Source of the DNA: JAOXRU01 sp965247735
GTDB lineage: Bacteria > Bacteroidota > Bacteroidia > Flavobacteriales > Flavobacteriaceae
Assembly (NCBI GenBank): GCA_965247735.1
Contig: CBDFHN010000001.1
Coordinates: forward strand, 558,001-622,000
DNA: 64,000 nucleotides
Direction: 5' to 3'
Shown one piece after another: positions 28,946 through 37,686 of this stretch. The position numbers and the translations under genes were made by a program. The notes under the pieces were generated by a model that did not search any database, was not told where the DNA came from, and saw only the letters and a list, made by a program, of their open reading frames with translations. Numbering within the stretch: the first letter of the stretch is position 1; every line of letters starts with the position of its first letter.

Positions 28946-29431
28946 CTAGAATTGATATCGAATACCTAAGGCAATGTCAAAGTCTAAATTGTTTTCAAAG
29001 TCGTTATAACCACTAAGTCCTAATTCTGGTCTAAAATCTAAAGAAAGTAGTAGTGGAAAGTCAAAATCATACTCAATACCAATATCTCCTGTTGCAAATA
29101 GAAAAGTAGTATCATCTGTAGCGTTATTTTTAAAATCTACCTTTCCTAGACCGCCACCAGCACCAACATACCAGTTAAAATTTCCTTCCAAAGGCATAAC
29201 CCATTGGTATAAGCCTGTTAGTTTAATAGCTTTAAATATTTTGGCATCTCGCCAACCTAAATCAAATTCTAAACGTTTAGTATCGTTGAGTCCTCTTTGA
29301 TAAGATATTTCAGCCCCAAAACCATCGCTGTCTCCAAGCCTAAGTCCAATAGTATTATCAGAAATGTCTTGAGAAAATAGAGTGGTACTAAAAGCAAAAA
29401 AAGTTAATAATACAGTAAAAGAATTTTTCAT
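28946..29431 (-). CDS. Small outer-membrane beta-barrel protein
   Basis: 161 residues from the ATG at 29431, two codons inside the longest frame, where the signal peptide M-K-N-S-F-T-V-L-L starts (cleavage near TLFS-Q). The mature protein is a run of amphipathic strands with G-x-G turns and ends with I-R-Y-Q-F, the terminal aromatic expected of an outer-membrane barrel. About eight strands can be counted, similar to OmpW/OmpX-size barrels. Function unknown. Confidence 0.75.
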   Translation of the reverse strand: MKNSFTVLLTFFAFSTTLFSQDISDNTIGLRLGDSDGFGAEISYQRGLNDTKRLEFDLGWRDAKIFKAIKLTGLYQWVMPLEGNFNWYVGAGGGLGKVDFKNNATDDTTFLFATGDIGIEYDFDFPLLLSLDFRPELGLSGYNDFENNLDFDIALGIRYQF

Positions 29432-29550
29432 AGTCATAAATTTTAGTTGTGTTCAAGTATATGCAATAGGTTCAACTACTATAAACAGGGAAATGTGAAA
29501 TTTATTTTATGAAAAGAACTTTTAAATAATTAATTTTTTAGCTAAAAAAT

Positions 29551-30384
29551 TTAAGCATTTATTTTTGATGGTGTTATAATGGTCATGAGCTCATTGATGC
29601 TAATTTGCTGCAATTCTTCATCGGTATAGAAGGCTATTAGCTTATCATGATTATATTTGTAAAGCTTCCACCTTTTAAAATTGTATTCTAATGCAGTAAA
29701 ATTTTCTACCCAATCTCCTGAATTTAGATATACACAGCTTCCATTTTTGGTTGTTATCACTTCTTTTTTGGGTTGGTGTATATGTCCACAGATAACATAA
29801 TCATAGCCTTTTTCTATTGCTAGGTCTGTAGCAGTAGTTTCAAAATCGTTAATATGCTTGATGGCACCTTTTACGTTCTCTTTTATCTTTTTTGATAAGG
29901 AGTACTTTTCTTTCCCAAGCTTATCTAAACTCCAGTTTACAAGTTTGTTTATTAGAATAAGTAAATCATAACCATAACCACCAAGTTTAGCTAGCCATTT
30001 TGCCTTTTGAATAGATACATCAAAAACATCTCCATGAAAAAACCATGCTTTTTTACCATCGAGTTCTAATACTAGTTTATTTACTAGTGATATATTACCA
30101 ATAGTTGTATCCGTAAATTTCCGTAACATTTCGTCATGATTACCAGTAATATATACAACTTCTGTACCCTTTGAAGCCATACTAATAATCTTTTTTAAGA
30201 CCTTAAGGTGCGCAGATGGAAAATAATGTTTACTGAATTGCCATATATCAATAATATCTCCATTTAAGATTAATTTCTTAGGATCTATACTATTTAGATA
30301 TGCCAGTAATTCATCTGCATGACAACCAAAAGTACCAAGATGGACATCAGAAATAACAGCAATCTCTAGTGTTCTTTTTTTCAT
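29551..30384 (-). CDS. LpxH-like metallophosphoesterase
   Basis: 277 residues, no signal peptide. Calcineurin-type metal motifs are complete: D13-x-H15 (I-S-D-V-H-L-G), G-D-x-x-D (N-G-D-I-I-D-I-W), G-N-H-D-E and G-H-I-H-Q-P. The D-I-W-Q-F context is that of UDP-2,3-diacylglucosamine diphosphatase relatives, which act in lipid A synthesis. Because Bacteroidota often carry several LpxH-like paralogues, assignment as the lipid A enzyme is not certain. It is divergent from chorismate synthase. Confidence 0.82.
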   Translation of the reverse strand: MKKRTLEIAVISDVHLGTFGCHADELLAYLNSIDPKKLILNGDIIDIWQFSKHYFPSAHLKVLKKIISMASKGTEVVYITGNHDEMLRKFTDTTIGNISLVNKLVLELDGKKAWFFHGDVFDVSIQKAKWLAKLGGYGYDLLILINKLVNWSLDKLGKEKYSLSKKIKENVKGAIKHINDFETTATDLAIEKGYDYVICGHIHQPKKEVITTKNGSCVYLNSGDWVENFTALEYNFKRWKLYKYNHDKLIAFYTDEELQQISINELMTIITPSKINA

Positions 30385-30556
30385 TGTAATAGTTTTAACA
30401 AAGTAAATAGTTGAAGTTAAATTAAATGTTAATTGAGGGTAAAGATTATATAATCAGATTGTTAGTTAAATATGAACAAATTGGGTACAAAAAATTAAGT
30501 AGTATTAAATTTCTTTATCTGTATTTTTAAAATTATTTTTGATGAAAATTGTAATT

Positions 30557-31621
30557 ATGGCTGGAAATACCTTCGGAACCCTTTTTAAACTGTCTACATT
30601 TGGTGAATCTCATGGCGCAGCATTGGGAGGAATAATAGATGGGTGTCCATCTGGAATACAATTGGATTTAGCTGCTATTCAGTTAGATTTGGATAGACGT
30701 AAACCTGGACAATCTGCAATTGTTACCCAACGTAAGGAACCAGATGAAGTAAAATTCCTATCTGGTATTTTTGAAGGTGTAACTACTGGTACATCCATAG
30801 GGTTTGTTATTGAAAATACAAGTCAAAAATCGCACGATTATTCCCATATTAAAGATAGTTATAGACCAAGTCATGCTGATTATGTATATGATCAAAAATA
30901 TGGATTTAGAGACTATAGAGGAGGAGGAAGGAGTTCTGCTCGTGAAACGGCAATACGTGTTGTAGCAGGTGCTATAGCAAAGCAAATGTTGGCTAAAATT
31001 GAGATTAGAGCTTATGTTTCTGCAGTAGGAAATATAGGTTTAACAACACCTTATGAGCAGTTAGATCTAACAACAATTGAGGATAATATTGTAAGGTGTC
31101 CAGACCAGTCTAAGGCAGCCGAAATGGAAGCACATATTAAAGAAGTGCGGAAAAAAGGAGATACTGTTGGTGGTATTGTTGATTGCGTTATTAAAAATGT
31201 TCCTGTAGGTTTGGGAGAACCTGTTTTTGATAAATTACATGCCGAGTTGGGTAAAGCCATGTTATCTATTAATGCTGTAAAAGGCTTTGAATATGGTAGT
31301 GGTTTTCATGGAAGTACTATGTATGGAAGTGATCATAATGATCAATACAATGCAGATGGAACCACAAAAACCAATTTTTCAGGTGGTATACAAGGAGGAA
31401 TTAGTAATGGAATGCATATCTATTTTAGAGTAGCTTTTAAACCAGTAGCCACTTTAATTCAAAAGTATACTACTATAGATAAAGAAGGAAACCAGGTAGA
31501 AATGCAAGGAAAAGGACGTCATGATCCATGTGTTGTTCCTAGAGCTGTACCTATAGTTGAAGCTATGGCAGCATTAGTGTTAGCAGATTTTGAATTGAGA
31601 AATTTAGCAGCCAAAAGATAG
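30557..31621 (+). CDS. aroC: Chorismate synthase
   Basis: 354 residues from the ATG at 30557; the frame is open for six more codons upstream, but the conserved N-terminus M-A-G-N-T-F-G fixes the start. It converts 5-enolpyruvylshikimate-3-phosphate to chorismate with reduced FMN, the last common step of aromatic amino acid synthesis. Family signatures are G-E-S-H-G, R-x-x-R-x-S-A-R-E-T-A (about residue 120-130) and D-P-C-V-V-P-R-A-V-P. Full length and apparently intact, with no other aro gene adjacent. Confidence 0.97.
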   Translation: MAGNTFGTLFKLSTFGESHGAALGGIIDGCPSGIQLDLAAIQLDLDRRKPGQSAIVTQRKEPDEVKFLSGIFEGVTTGTSIGFVIENTSQKSHDYSHIKDSYRPSHADYVYDQKYGFRDYRGGGRSSARETAIRVVAGAIAKQMLAKIEIRAYVSAVGNIGLTTPYEQLDLTTIEDNIVRCPDQSKAAEMEAHIKEVRKKGDTVGGIVDCVIKNVPVGLGEPVFDKLHAELGKAMLSINAVKGFEYGSGFHGSTMYGSDHNDQYNADGTTKTNFSGGIQGGISNGMHIYFRVAFKPVATLIQKYTTIDKEGNQVEMQGKGRHDPCVVPRAVPIVEAMAALVLADFELRNLAAKR

Positions 31622-31830
31622 ATTATACAAGTACTTATTTTGTTTATCATTGTGATTTCTGTATTATTGTTCTGCAGTTTTTACGGAAATCATAAAATAT
31701 TCAGGTTTTTTTGATGTATAATCAATTGTATCTGAGTAATTTTTGGAGGTAAAAACTATAAATAATGATGTCTTGAGATGAATTTCGAGATATAGCCCAC
31801 CATTGGGATTAACACTAAAATTGTATACAA

Positions 31831-33156
31831 GTGAAGAAATTGGCATTGCATTGGAAAATATTGATCGGAATGGTCTTAGGTGTTGTTTTTGGTTTTATAA
31901 TGACACAAATAGATGGAGGTATTGATGTTGTTAATGATTGGATAAAGCCAATTGGAACAATATTTATTAGAATGTTAAAACTTATAGCAGTTCCTCTAAT
32001 TTTGGCATCGCTTATAAAAGGTATTTCTGATCTTAAAGACATCTCTAAATTTAAAAATATAGGAATTAGAACTATCGTTATTTATGTCTTTACAACCATT
32101 ATTGCCATTACTATAGGTTTGGTTCTTGTAAATGTTATACAGCCAGGTGATGGTATTTCTGATGAAACTATTACTAAATTAACAGAAACATATGCCAATG
32201 ATAAAGGCGTACAAGACAAGCTAAAAGAGGCAAGTACGCAAATGCAAAGTGGACCACTACAGTTTTTGGTAGACATGGTGCCAGAAAATGCATTAAGTGC
32301 TATGAGTAATAATAAGCTTATGTTGCAAGTAATTGTTTTTACCATTTTGATGGGAATAAGCATGTTACTAATAGGAGAGAAGAGAGCAAAACCATTAAAG
32401 AAGTTTTTTGACTCCTTAAATGATGTGGTTCTAAAGATGGTTGACCTTATAATGCTAACGGCTCCTGTTGCTGTATTTGCATTATTGGCTAGTGTGGTCA
32501 GTTCTTCTGGCGATCCAGACCTGTTGGTTGCTTTATTAAAATATTCGGGAGTTGTTGTATTAGGATTATTCCTTATGATTGTTTTTTACACAATTATTGT
32601 TAGTGTATATACCAAAAAGAATCCTTTCTGGTTTTTAAAAGAGATTAGTCCAGCACAGTTATTGGCATTTTCAACCAGTTCTAGTGCGGCTACATTACCA
32701 GTAACTATGGAACGTGTAGAAGAACATATTGGTGTAGATAAAGAGGTTGCAAGTTTTGTATTGCCTGTTGGAGCCACTATAAATATGGACGGAACAAGTT
32801 TGTATCAAGGGGTTGCTGTTGTTTTTATAGCACAAGCTTTAGGCTTTGATTTGAATTTTACAGATCAGTTAGTAATTGTCTTTACAGCGTTATTGGCTTC
32901 TATAGGTTCTGCTGCAGTACCTGGTGCCGGTATGGTAATGTTGGTAATTGTTTTAGAGGCTGTTGGTTTTCCTGCAGATAAATTGGCAATAGGACTAGCA
33001 CTTATATTTGCTGTAGATAGACCTTTGGATATGTGTAGAACTGTTGTAAATGTTACTGGGGATGCTACTGTATCTATGATTGTTGCAAAATCTGTAGGTA
33101 AATTTGGAGAACCAAGGGTAGAAAATTGGGATGATAATTATGACGAAGTTAAATAG
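31831..33156 (+). CDS. Dicarboxylate/amino acid:cation symporter (DAACS)
   Basis: 441 residues from GTG at 31831. The DAACS/GltPh fold is clear: HP1 serine-rich S-T-S-S-S-A-A-T-L-P, TM7 N-M-D-G-T, and HP2 A-S-I-G-S-A-A-V-P-G, then D-R-P-L-D-M-C-R-T-x-x-N in TM8. These proteins import glutamate, aspartate or C4-dicarboxylates with Na+ or H+. The TM8 D-M-C-R-T-V-V-N pattern keeps the substrate-binding Arg and Asn. A strong convergent terminator follows. Confidence 0.93.
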   Translation: MKKLALHWKILIGMVLGVVFGFIMTQIDGGIDVVNDWIKPIGTIFIRMLKLIAVPLILASLIKGISDLKDISKFKNIGIRTIVIYVFTTIIAITIGLVLVNVIQPGDGISDETITKLTETYANDKGVQDKLKEASTQMQSGPLQFLVDMVPENALSAMSNNKLMLQVIVFTILMGISMLLIGEKRAKPLKKFFDSLNDVVLKMVDLIMLTAPVAVFALLASVVSSSGDPDLLVALLKYSGVVVLGLFLMIVFYTIIVSVYTKKNPFWFLKEISPAQLLAFSTSSSAATLPVTMERVEEHIGVDKEVASFVLPVGATINMDGTSLYQGVAVVFIAQALGFDLNFTDQLVIVFTALLASIGSAAVPGAGMVMLVIVLEAVGFPADKLAIGLALIFAVDRPLDMCRTVVNVTGDATVSMIVAKSVGKFGEPRVENWDDNYDEVK

Positions 33157-33169
33157 TAACTTTAGTTTT

Positions 33170-33266
33170 AAGCCCACCAGTGGGTTTAATTTCCCGATGC
33201 TTGCATCGAAATAATGAAGGTCTTTTCCTTTTTCAAGCCTCGTGGGCTTGCCCCGAGCTTATTGAC
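33170..33266. repeat. Structured intergenic repeat, copy 1
   Basis: 97-base element similar at about 70 per cent to 34155-34250. It contains short hairpins, CCCACCAGTGGG and CGATGC-TT-GCATCG. It directly follows the symporter stop codon and precedes the terminator. Confidence 0.6.
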
Positions 33267-33271
33267 TATAA

Positions 33272-33311
33272 AAAAAAGCATCAAATTTATAATAAAATTT
33301 GATGCTTTTTT
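33272..33311. terminator. Bidirectional rho-independent terminator
   Basis: Perfect 17-base arms at 33272-33288 and 33295-33311 (GCATCAAATTT core) with A-run and T-run ends, between the convergent symporter and DEAD-box genes. Confidence 0.85.
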
Positions 33312-33333
33312 ATGTGTAATTATCTGAAATACA

Positions 33334-33942
33334 CTATCCTATACGTATAGGGTTTGTCATAAAAGTATCTTCAAATTCATTAAATCTGTTATCGTAAATT
33401 CTTGCAAAAATTATATATTGACATTTGCTTAAGCTTTGTGTTATTCTAAGAATATTACCAAATTTCCGTTCTTTAACCATCACTTCAGCATTGTCAACTA
33501 TTAATAACTGAACCTTATTAAGGTTAATAGCATTTTGTAAATACAACTTGTTTAACCGTTTAGGTGTAGCAATTACAATATCTACTCCATCATATATTTG
33601 TTCTTTTTGTACATCAATGCCTAATTCTTCATAAGCAGCATAAACACGTATGTCTGTACCTACTTTAAATTCATTAAACTTTTGCTCTAATGCCAAAGCT
33701 TCTTTTTTATCATTTACTATCAGTATAGCTCTAGGTACGTCTTCAAAGGCAATGCACTTTAGCTTTTGTAAAGTACTAATAATTGCGGTTGTAGTTTTAC
33801 CAGAATCTTTTGCTCCTATGCCATATACATTAGCACCGCTTTTAATTTTTGAAAGTATTTTTTTTTGAAAGTCCAAGGGCGTATCAAAACCAAAACGCTC
33901 TAAAGCTTCTTTAATAGGAGTATTTAATTTTTTAAAAGGCAT
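33334..33942 (-). CDS. Half-length, divergent DEAD-box protein
   Basis: 202 residues, corresponding only to RecA domain 1 of a DEAD-box helicase. Visible are a Q-motif-like opening (F-G-F-D-T-P-L-D-F-Q), a modified Walker A (G-A-K-D-S-G-K-T-T), and A-T-P-K-R-L (motif Ib region). Motif II is D-N-A-E instead of D-E-A-D, and domain 2 is absent. The stop is followed by a terminator, so this looks like a stable short gene rather than a fresh truncation. Loss of the catalytic Glu position and domain 2 argue against helicase activity. Confidence 0.75.
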   Translation of the reverse strand: MPFKKLNTPIKEALERFGFDTPLDFQKKILSKIKSGANVYGIGAKDSGKTTTAIISTLQKLKCIAFEDVPRAILIVNDKKEALALEQKFNEFKVGTDIRVYAAYEELGIDVQKEQIYDGVDIVIATPKRLNKLYLQNAINLNKVQLLIVDNAEVMVKERKFGNILRITQSLSKCQYIIFARIYDNRFNEFEDTFMTNPIRIG

Positions 33943-33973
33943 AGTATGTTTAATAATGGGTAATAATCAATGG

Positions 33974-33981
33974 CAAAAATA
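33974..33981 (-). promoter_or_regulatory. -7 box for the short DEAD-box gene
   Basis: On the minus strand TATTTTTG matches TAnnTTTG, 32 bases upstream of the start codon at 33942. No clear -33 box. Confidence 0.3.
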
Positions 33982-34154
33982 AGAGATTTGTATCGTTTTT
34001 GATGTTGTTATTTATAATAATGATAGAAAAATTTTAATTTAAGGAGAGTTATGAGTTGAATTTATATCTCCCAACCCTACTAGTAACATTTTTTTTAACT
34101 TCAATTAGTTAATATCCTATAGAGTTTTTTTTCACTATTGCGTAATATTTAATC

Positions 34155-34250
34155 AATCTCACCAGAGGTTTTTATTCTCCAATGTTTACATTGAAATTAA
34201 GAAGGTTTTTCTTTTTTTAGGCTCGTATGCTTGCACCGAGGTTTTTTGAC
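34155..34250. repeat. Structured intergenic repeat, copy 2
   Basis: 96-base diverged copy of 33170-33266. The inner hairpin is CAATGT-TT-ACATTG where copy 1 has CGATGC-TT-GCATCG, so both arms changed together. The rest of 33943-34463 holds only the susC leader. Confidence 0.6.
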
Positions 34251-34406
34251 TTTTAAAAGCTGTTCATTCACAATCTCTATATTTTCTTTTTATATAGCTA
34301 CTATTTTCTTTTATCAATATCTTGTTTTTGAGTTTACTATGTTTCTATTTTATCATCAAACTCTTGGTAGAATAATTGCAAAGTGAATATTTTTTTTTAT
34401 TATTGC

Positions 34407-34423
34407 ATTATGTATAACATAAT
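34407..34423. promoter_or_regulatory. Putative NanR-type operator upstream of susC
   Basis: Perfect palindrome ATTATGT-ATA-ACATAAT, with the G-T-N3-A-C core typical of GntR/FadR-family operators. It lies 41 bases before the susC start. The same T-T-A-T-G-T-N3-A-C-A-T-A-A pattern recurs at 41320-41334 next to the regulator gene. Confidence 0.6.
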
Positions 34424-34463
34424 TCATAATACATAAAATATCTAACTCAAAAAACATTAACGT

Positions 34464-37400
34464 ATGAAAAAAGAAAATTTTAACGCGATGACTTTAGCGT
34501 TATTGCTATTGTTTTTTTTGCCAAGCTTAAGTTATGGTCAAGAAAAAACAATTACAGGGACAGTAGTTTCTGCAACAGACAATATGCCGCTTCCTGGCAC
34601 ATCTATTGTTGTTAAGGGAACTATTAGTGGAACAACCAGTGATTTTGATGGAAATTATAGTATTACTGCAAATGAAGGAGCAGTTTTGGTTTTTAGCTAT
34701 ATAGGATTTAAAACGCAAGAAGTAACTGTTACTTCTGATACCGTTATTAATATGTCATTAATAGAAGATTCATCATTATTAACTGAAGTTATTGTTGTTG
34801 GTTATGGAACACAATCTAGATCAAAACTAACAACATCAGTTGCGAAATTGGATACTAAAATTTTGGAAACATCTACACGTTCTAATTTAGGAACAGCACT
34901 TCAAGGTACTATTGCAGGACTTAGAGTAACTAATACTACTGGACAACCAGGTAGTACTCCATCTATTTCAATAAGAGGGGGAGGAAATCCATTAATATTG
35001 ATAGATGGAATCCCAAGTGATTTGTATGCGCTTAATCCAGATGATGTAGCATCGGTTGAAGTATTGAAAGATGCAGCTGCTTCAGCAATTTATGGATCAC
35101 GTTCGGCAGATGGAGTTATTTTAATCACAACAAAAACAGGTAAAGTTGGTAAGTCTAATATTAGTTACAATCTAAAATATAGCACAAACCACAGAAGAGA
35201 AACACCAGAATATCTTAGTGCCGCTGATTTTATAAAATACAATAGGTTAGCAGTTAAACATTATACAGAAGTAACTGGTAGAACTAATTTTGATGCTGGT
35301 TTCTTAAATGGAGCTTCAGCTTTTGGTACAGGAAATAATACTACAAATTCAGCATATACAACACAGTTTTTATCAGATAGTAATCGATATTTGTTAAACC
35401 AACCAGGTTGGCAAACAGTAACAGATCCATTAGATCCAACAAAAGAAATTTTGTTTATGGATAACGATGTAAGTGGTAATATTTATCAGCAAAGTACATC
35501 AAAAGATCACTATCTATCTTTTGATGGAGGAAATGAGAAAGGGACCTATTATTTAGGAGCAGGTTATTTAGACAATCAAGGATTAATTTTGGGTTCAGGA
35601 TTTAAACGTTATTCTGGTAAGTTTACAGGATCGTATAAAGTTACAGATAATATAAAAGCAAGAGCAAGTATCATCTATACACATTCTAATTTAAATAAGA
35701 GTCCATTGGGGTCTGATAATAGTGTGTTTAGACGTTTTGCAGGACAGGCACCTACTTCTAGAACCTATAATAATAATGAAGACGGAACCTTATCTGATAT
35801 ATATAATCAAGGTACCAATAGAAGTTTTGGAAATCCATTATATTATCAAGATAAGTTTATTAGAAATAATATAGAACAACGTTTAAATGCTTCTGCAGGA
35901 TTGGATTGGGATATTAGAGAGGATCTTAAATTTAAAATTCAAGGAAGCCATGCTACAATTAACAACCATAATGAAGCTTTTAATAAAGCATATTTAGATG
36001 GGAGTACTTTACGAGACGATAGAAAAGCGTCAGTTAGCCTTGGAAGAACAATTACAAACCAATTAAATGCAACTATAGATTACACTAAAAGTATTAAAAA
36101 TCATAATTTTAATCTTTTACTTGGAGCAGAGTATTGGAGACGAAATTATTTTGCATCTTGGGCAGGTACTAAATTTTCTCCAACTGACTTAATTGCTACA
36201 TTAAATGCTGGAGGAGAACCTAATGGTAACCCTACTAGCTTTAAAACAAGTAATGCAATTGTATCTACATTTGGTAGATTGAATTATGATTTTGATAATA
36301 AATACTTGCTTACAGCAACTTTTAGACGTGACGGAAGCTCAAGATTAGGAAATGATAAATATGATTTGTTTCCAGCTATTTCTGCTGGATGGAATGTCCA
36401 TAATGAGAGTTTCTTTAAGGATACAAAAATAGAAGGTATTGTATCTATTTTAAAACCAAGAATAAGCTATGGTGTAACAGGGAGTGTTGAAAGTTTAGGA
36501 GATGGAGCTAATAAAGGTATAAACGACAATTTTAGATCTTTTGGAAAGTATGGAGGTCAAGGAGTTTATGCAGGAAATACTGGATATGGAAATACAGTGT
36601 TACCTACTTTAGATCTTTTATGGGAAAGAGCAACTACGCTAAATTTTGGTGTAGATTTAGGGTTATTCAATAATAGGGTATCTATTTTAGCAGACTATTT
36701 TATTAAAGATAGAATTAACCAAATTTATCCTTTGGATTTGCCATCTTGGGTAGGGATAAATTCTATAAAAACAAATGAAGGAATAACTAGGTTTAAAGGA
36801 TTTGAATTACAATTAGATGCTGATGTTGTAAAAAACGATAACTTATTATGGCAATTAGGGGTAACATTATCTCATGTAAAAAAGTTTGTAAAGAAATTGC
36901 CTTTTAATGGTAAAGAAGGAAACAGAAGAGGAGGAGAAGAAATCTATAACCGTAATACAGGACAATTAGAATGGGTTGGTGCTGAAATTGAAGGACAACG
37001 TTCTGGAAGTGATGTAGTGTATACTTATATTCAGGAGTATATTTATGCCGATCAGGCAGCAGTTGATGCACATGCTGATAGAGAAGACATTTTCTTAAGC
37101 GATTCTAAAAAACGATATCCAGGAGATGTTGCTTGGTTAGATGCAAATGGAGATAAAATTATTGACGGAAAAGATAGACAAGTTATAGGTAGAACTACAC
37201 CAAATTTAGTTGGAGCGTTTACATCTAATTTAAAGTATAAGAATTTTAACTTATACATAAAAACAGATTTTGCAACCGGCCACATTGCTTATAATCATAT
37301 TAAAGGTAAAGGGTATGGACAAACACAAGGTAATTTAAATCAGACCGCAGATATTTATAATTCTTGGACACCTGAAAATACGAATACAGATCTTCCACGA

Positions 37401-37682
37401 TTTGTTTTTGTAGATGCACAAAAAAATATCTTTAGAGGAAACTATAGCAGTAGATTTTGGGAAAAAGCAGACTATTTATCGCTTAGAGAAGTAACATTGA
37501 GTTATGATGTTCCTGTTGAAACTTTTACCAATACAATAAAGCGTCTTAGTCTTTATGTTACAGGATCTAATTTACACTATTTTAAAAGTTATAGTGGAGA
37601 TACTCCTGAAAAAGGAGGATTCCAGTTTGGAGAATTTCCAATGCCAAGAACTTTTACTTTAGGACTTAATTTAACTTTCTAA
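34464..37682 (+). CDS. susC: SusC/RagA TonB-dependent outer-membrane transporter (NanO-like)
   Basis: 1072 residues. Signal peptide (cleavage near SYG-Q), a carboxypeptidase-regulatory-like domain (about 28-105: T-I-T-G-T-V-V), a TonB-box/plug segment (V-V-G-Y-G-T-Q, then L-I-D-G-I-P and D-A-A-A-S-A-I-Y-G-S-R) and a 22-strand barrel ending L-G-L-N-L-T-F. It imports oligosaccharides or sugar acids through the outer membrane with TonB energy. Position at the head of the sialic acid genes makes it the counterpart of NanO of Tannerella and Bacteroides. The SusD partner begins 4 bases after its stop. Confidence 0.95.
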   Translation: MKKENFNAMTLALLLLFFLPSLSYGQEKTITGTVVSATDNMPLPGTSIVVKGTISGTTSDFDGNYSITANEGAVLVFSYIGFKTQEVTVTSDTVINMSLIEDSSLLTEVIVVGYGTQSRSKLTTSVAKLDTKILETSTRSNLGTALQGTIAGLRVTNTTGQPGSTPSISIRGGGNPLILIDGIPSDLYALNPDDVASVEVLKDAAASAIYGSRSADGVILITTKTGKVGKSNISYNLKYSTNHRRETPEYLSAADFIKYNRLAVKHYTEVTGRTNFDAGFLNGASAFGTGNNTTNSAYTTQFLSDSNRYLLNQPGWQTVTDPLDPTKEILFMDNDVSGNIYQQSTSKDHYLSFDGGNEKGTYYLGAGYLDNQGLILGSGFKRYSGKFTGSYKVTDNIKARASIIYTHSNLNKSPLGSDNSVFRRFAGQAPTSRTYNNNEDGTLSDIYNQGTNRSFGNPLYYQDKFIRNNIEQRLNASAGLDWDIREDLKFKIQGSHATINNHNEAFNKAYLDGSTLRDDRKASVSLGRTITNQLNATIDYTKSIKNHNFNLLLGAEYWRRNYFASWAGTKFSPTDLIATLNAGGEPNGNPTSFKTSNAIVSTFGRLNYDFDNKYLLTATFRRDGSSRLGNDKYDLFPAISAGWNVHNESFFKDTKIEGIVSILKPRISYGVTGSVESLGDGANKGINDNFRSFGKYGGQGVYAGNTGYGNTVLPTLDLLWERATTLNFGVDLGLFNNRVSILADYFIKDRINQIYPLDLPSWVGINSIKTNEGITRFKGFELQLDADVVKNDNLLWQLGVTLSHVKKFVKKLPFNGKEGNRRGGEEIYNRNTGQLEWVGAEIEGQRSGSDVVYTYIQEYIYADQAAVDAHADREDIFLSDSKKRYPGDVAWLDANGDKIIDGKDRQVIGRTTPNLVGAFTSNLKYKNFNLYIKTDFATGHIAYNHIKGKGYGQTQGNLNQTADIYNSWTPENTNTDLPRFVFVDAQKNIFRGNYSSRFWEKADYLSLREVTLSYDVPVETFTNTIKRLSLYVTGSNLHYFKSYSGDTPEKGGFQFGEFPMPRTFTLGLNLTF

Positions 37683-37686
37683 AAAC

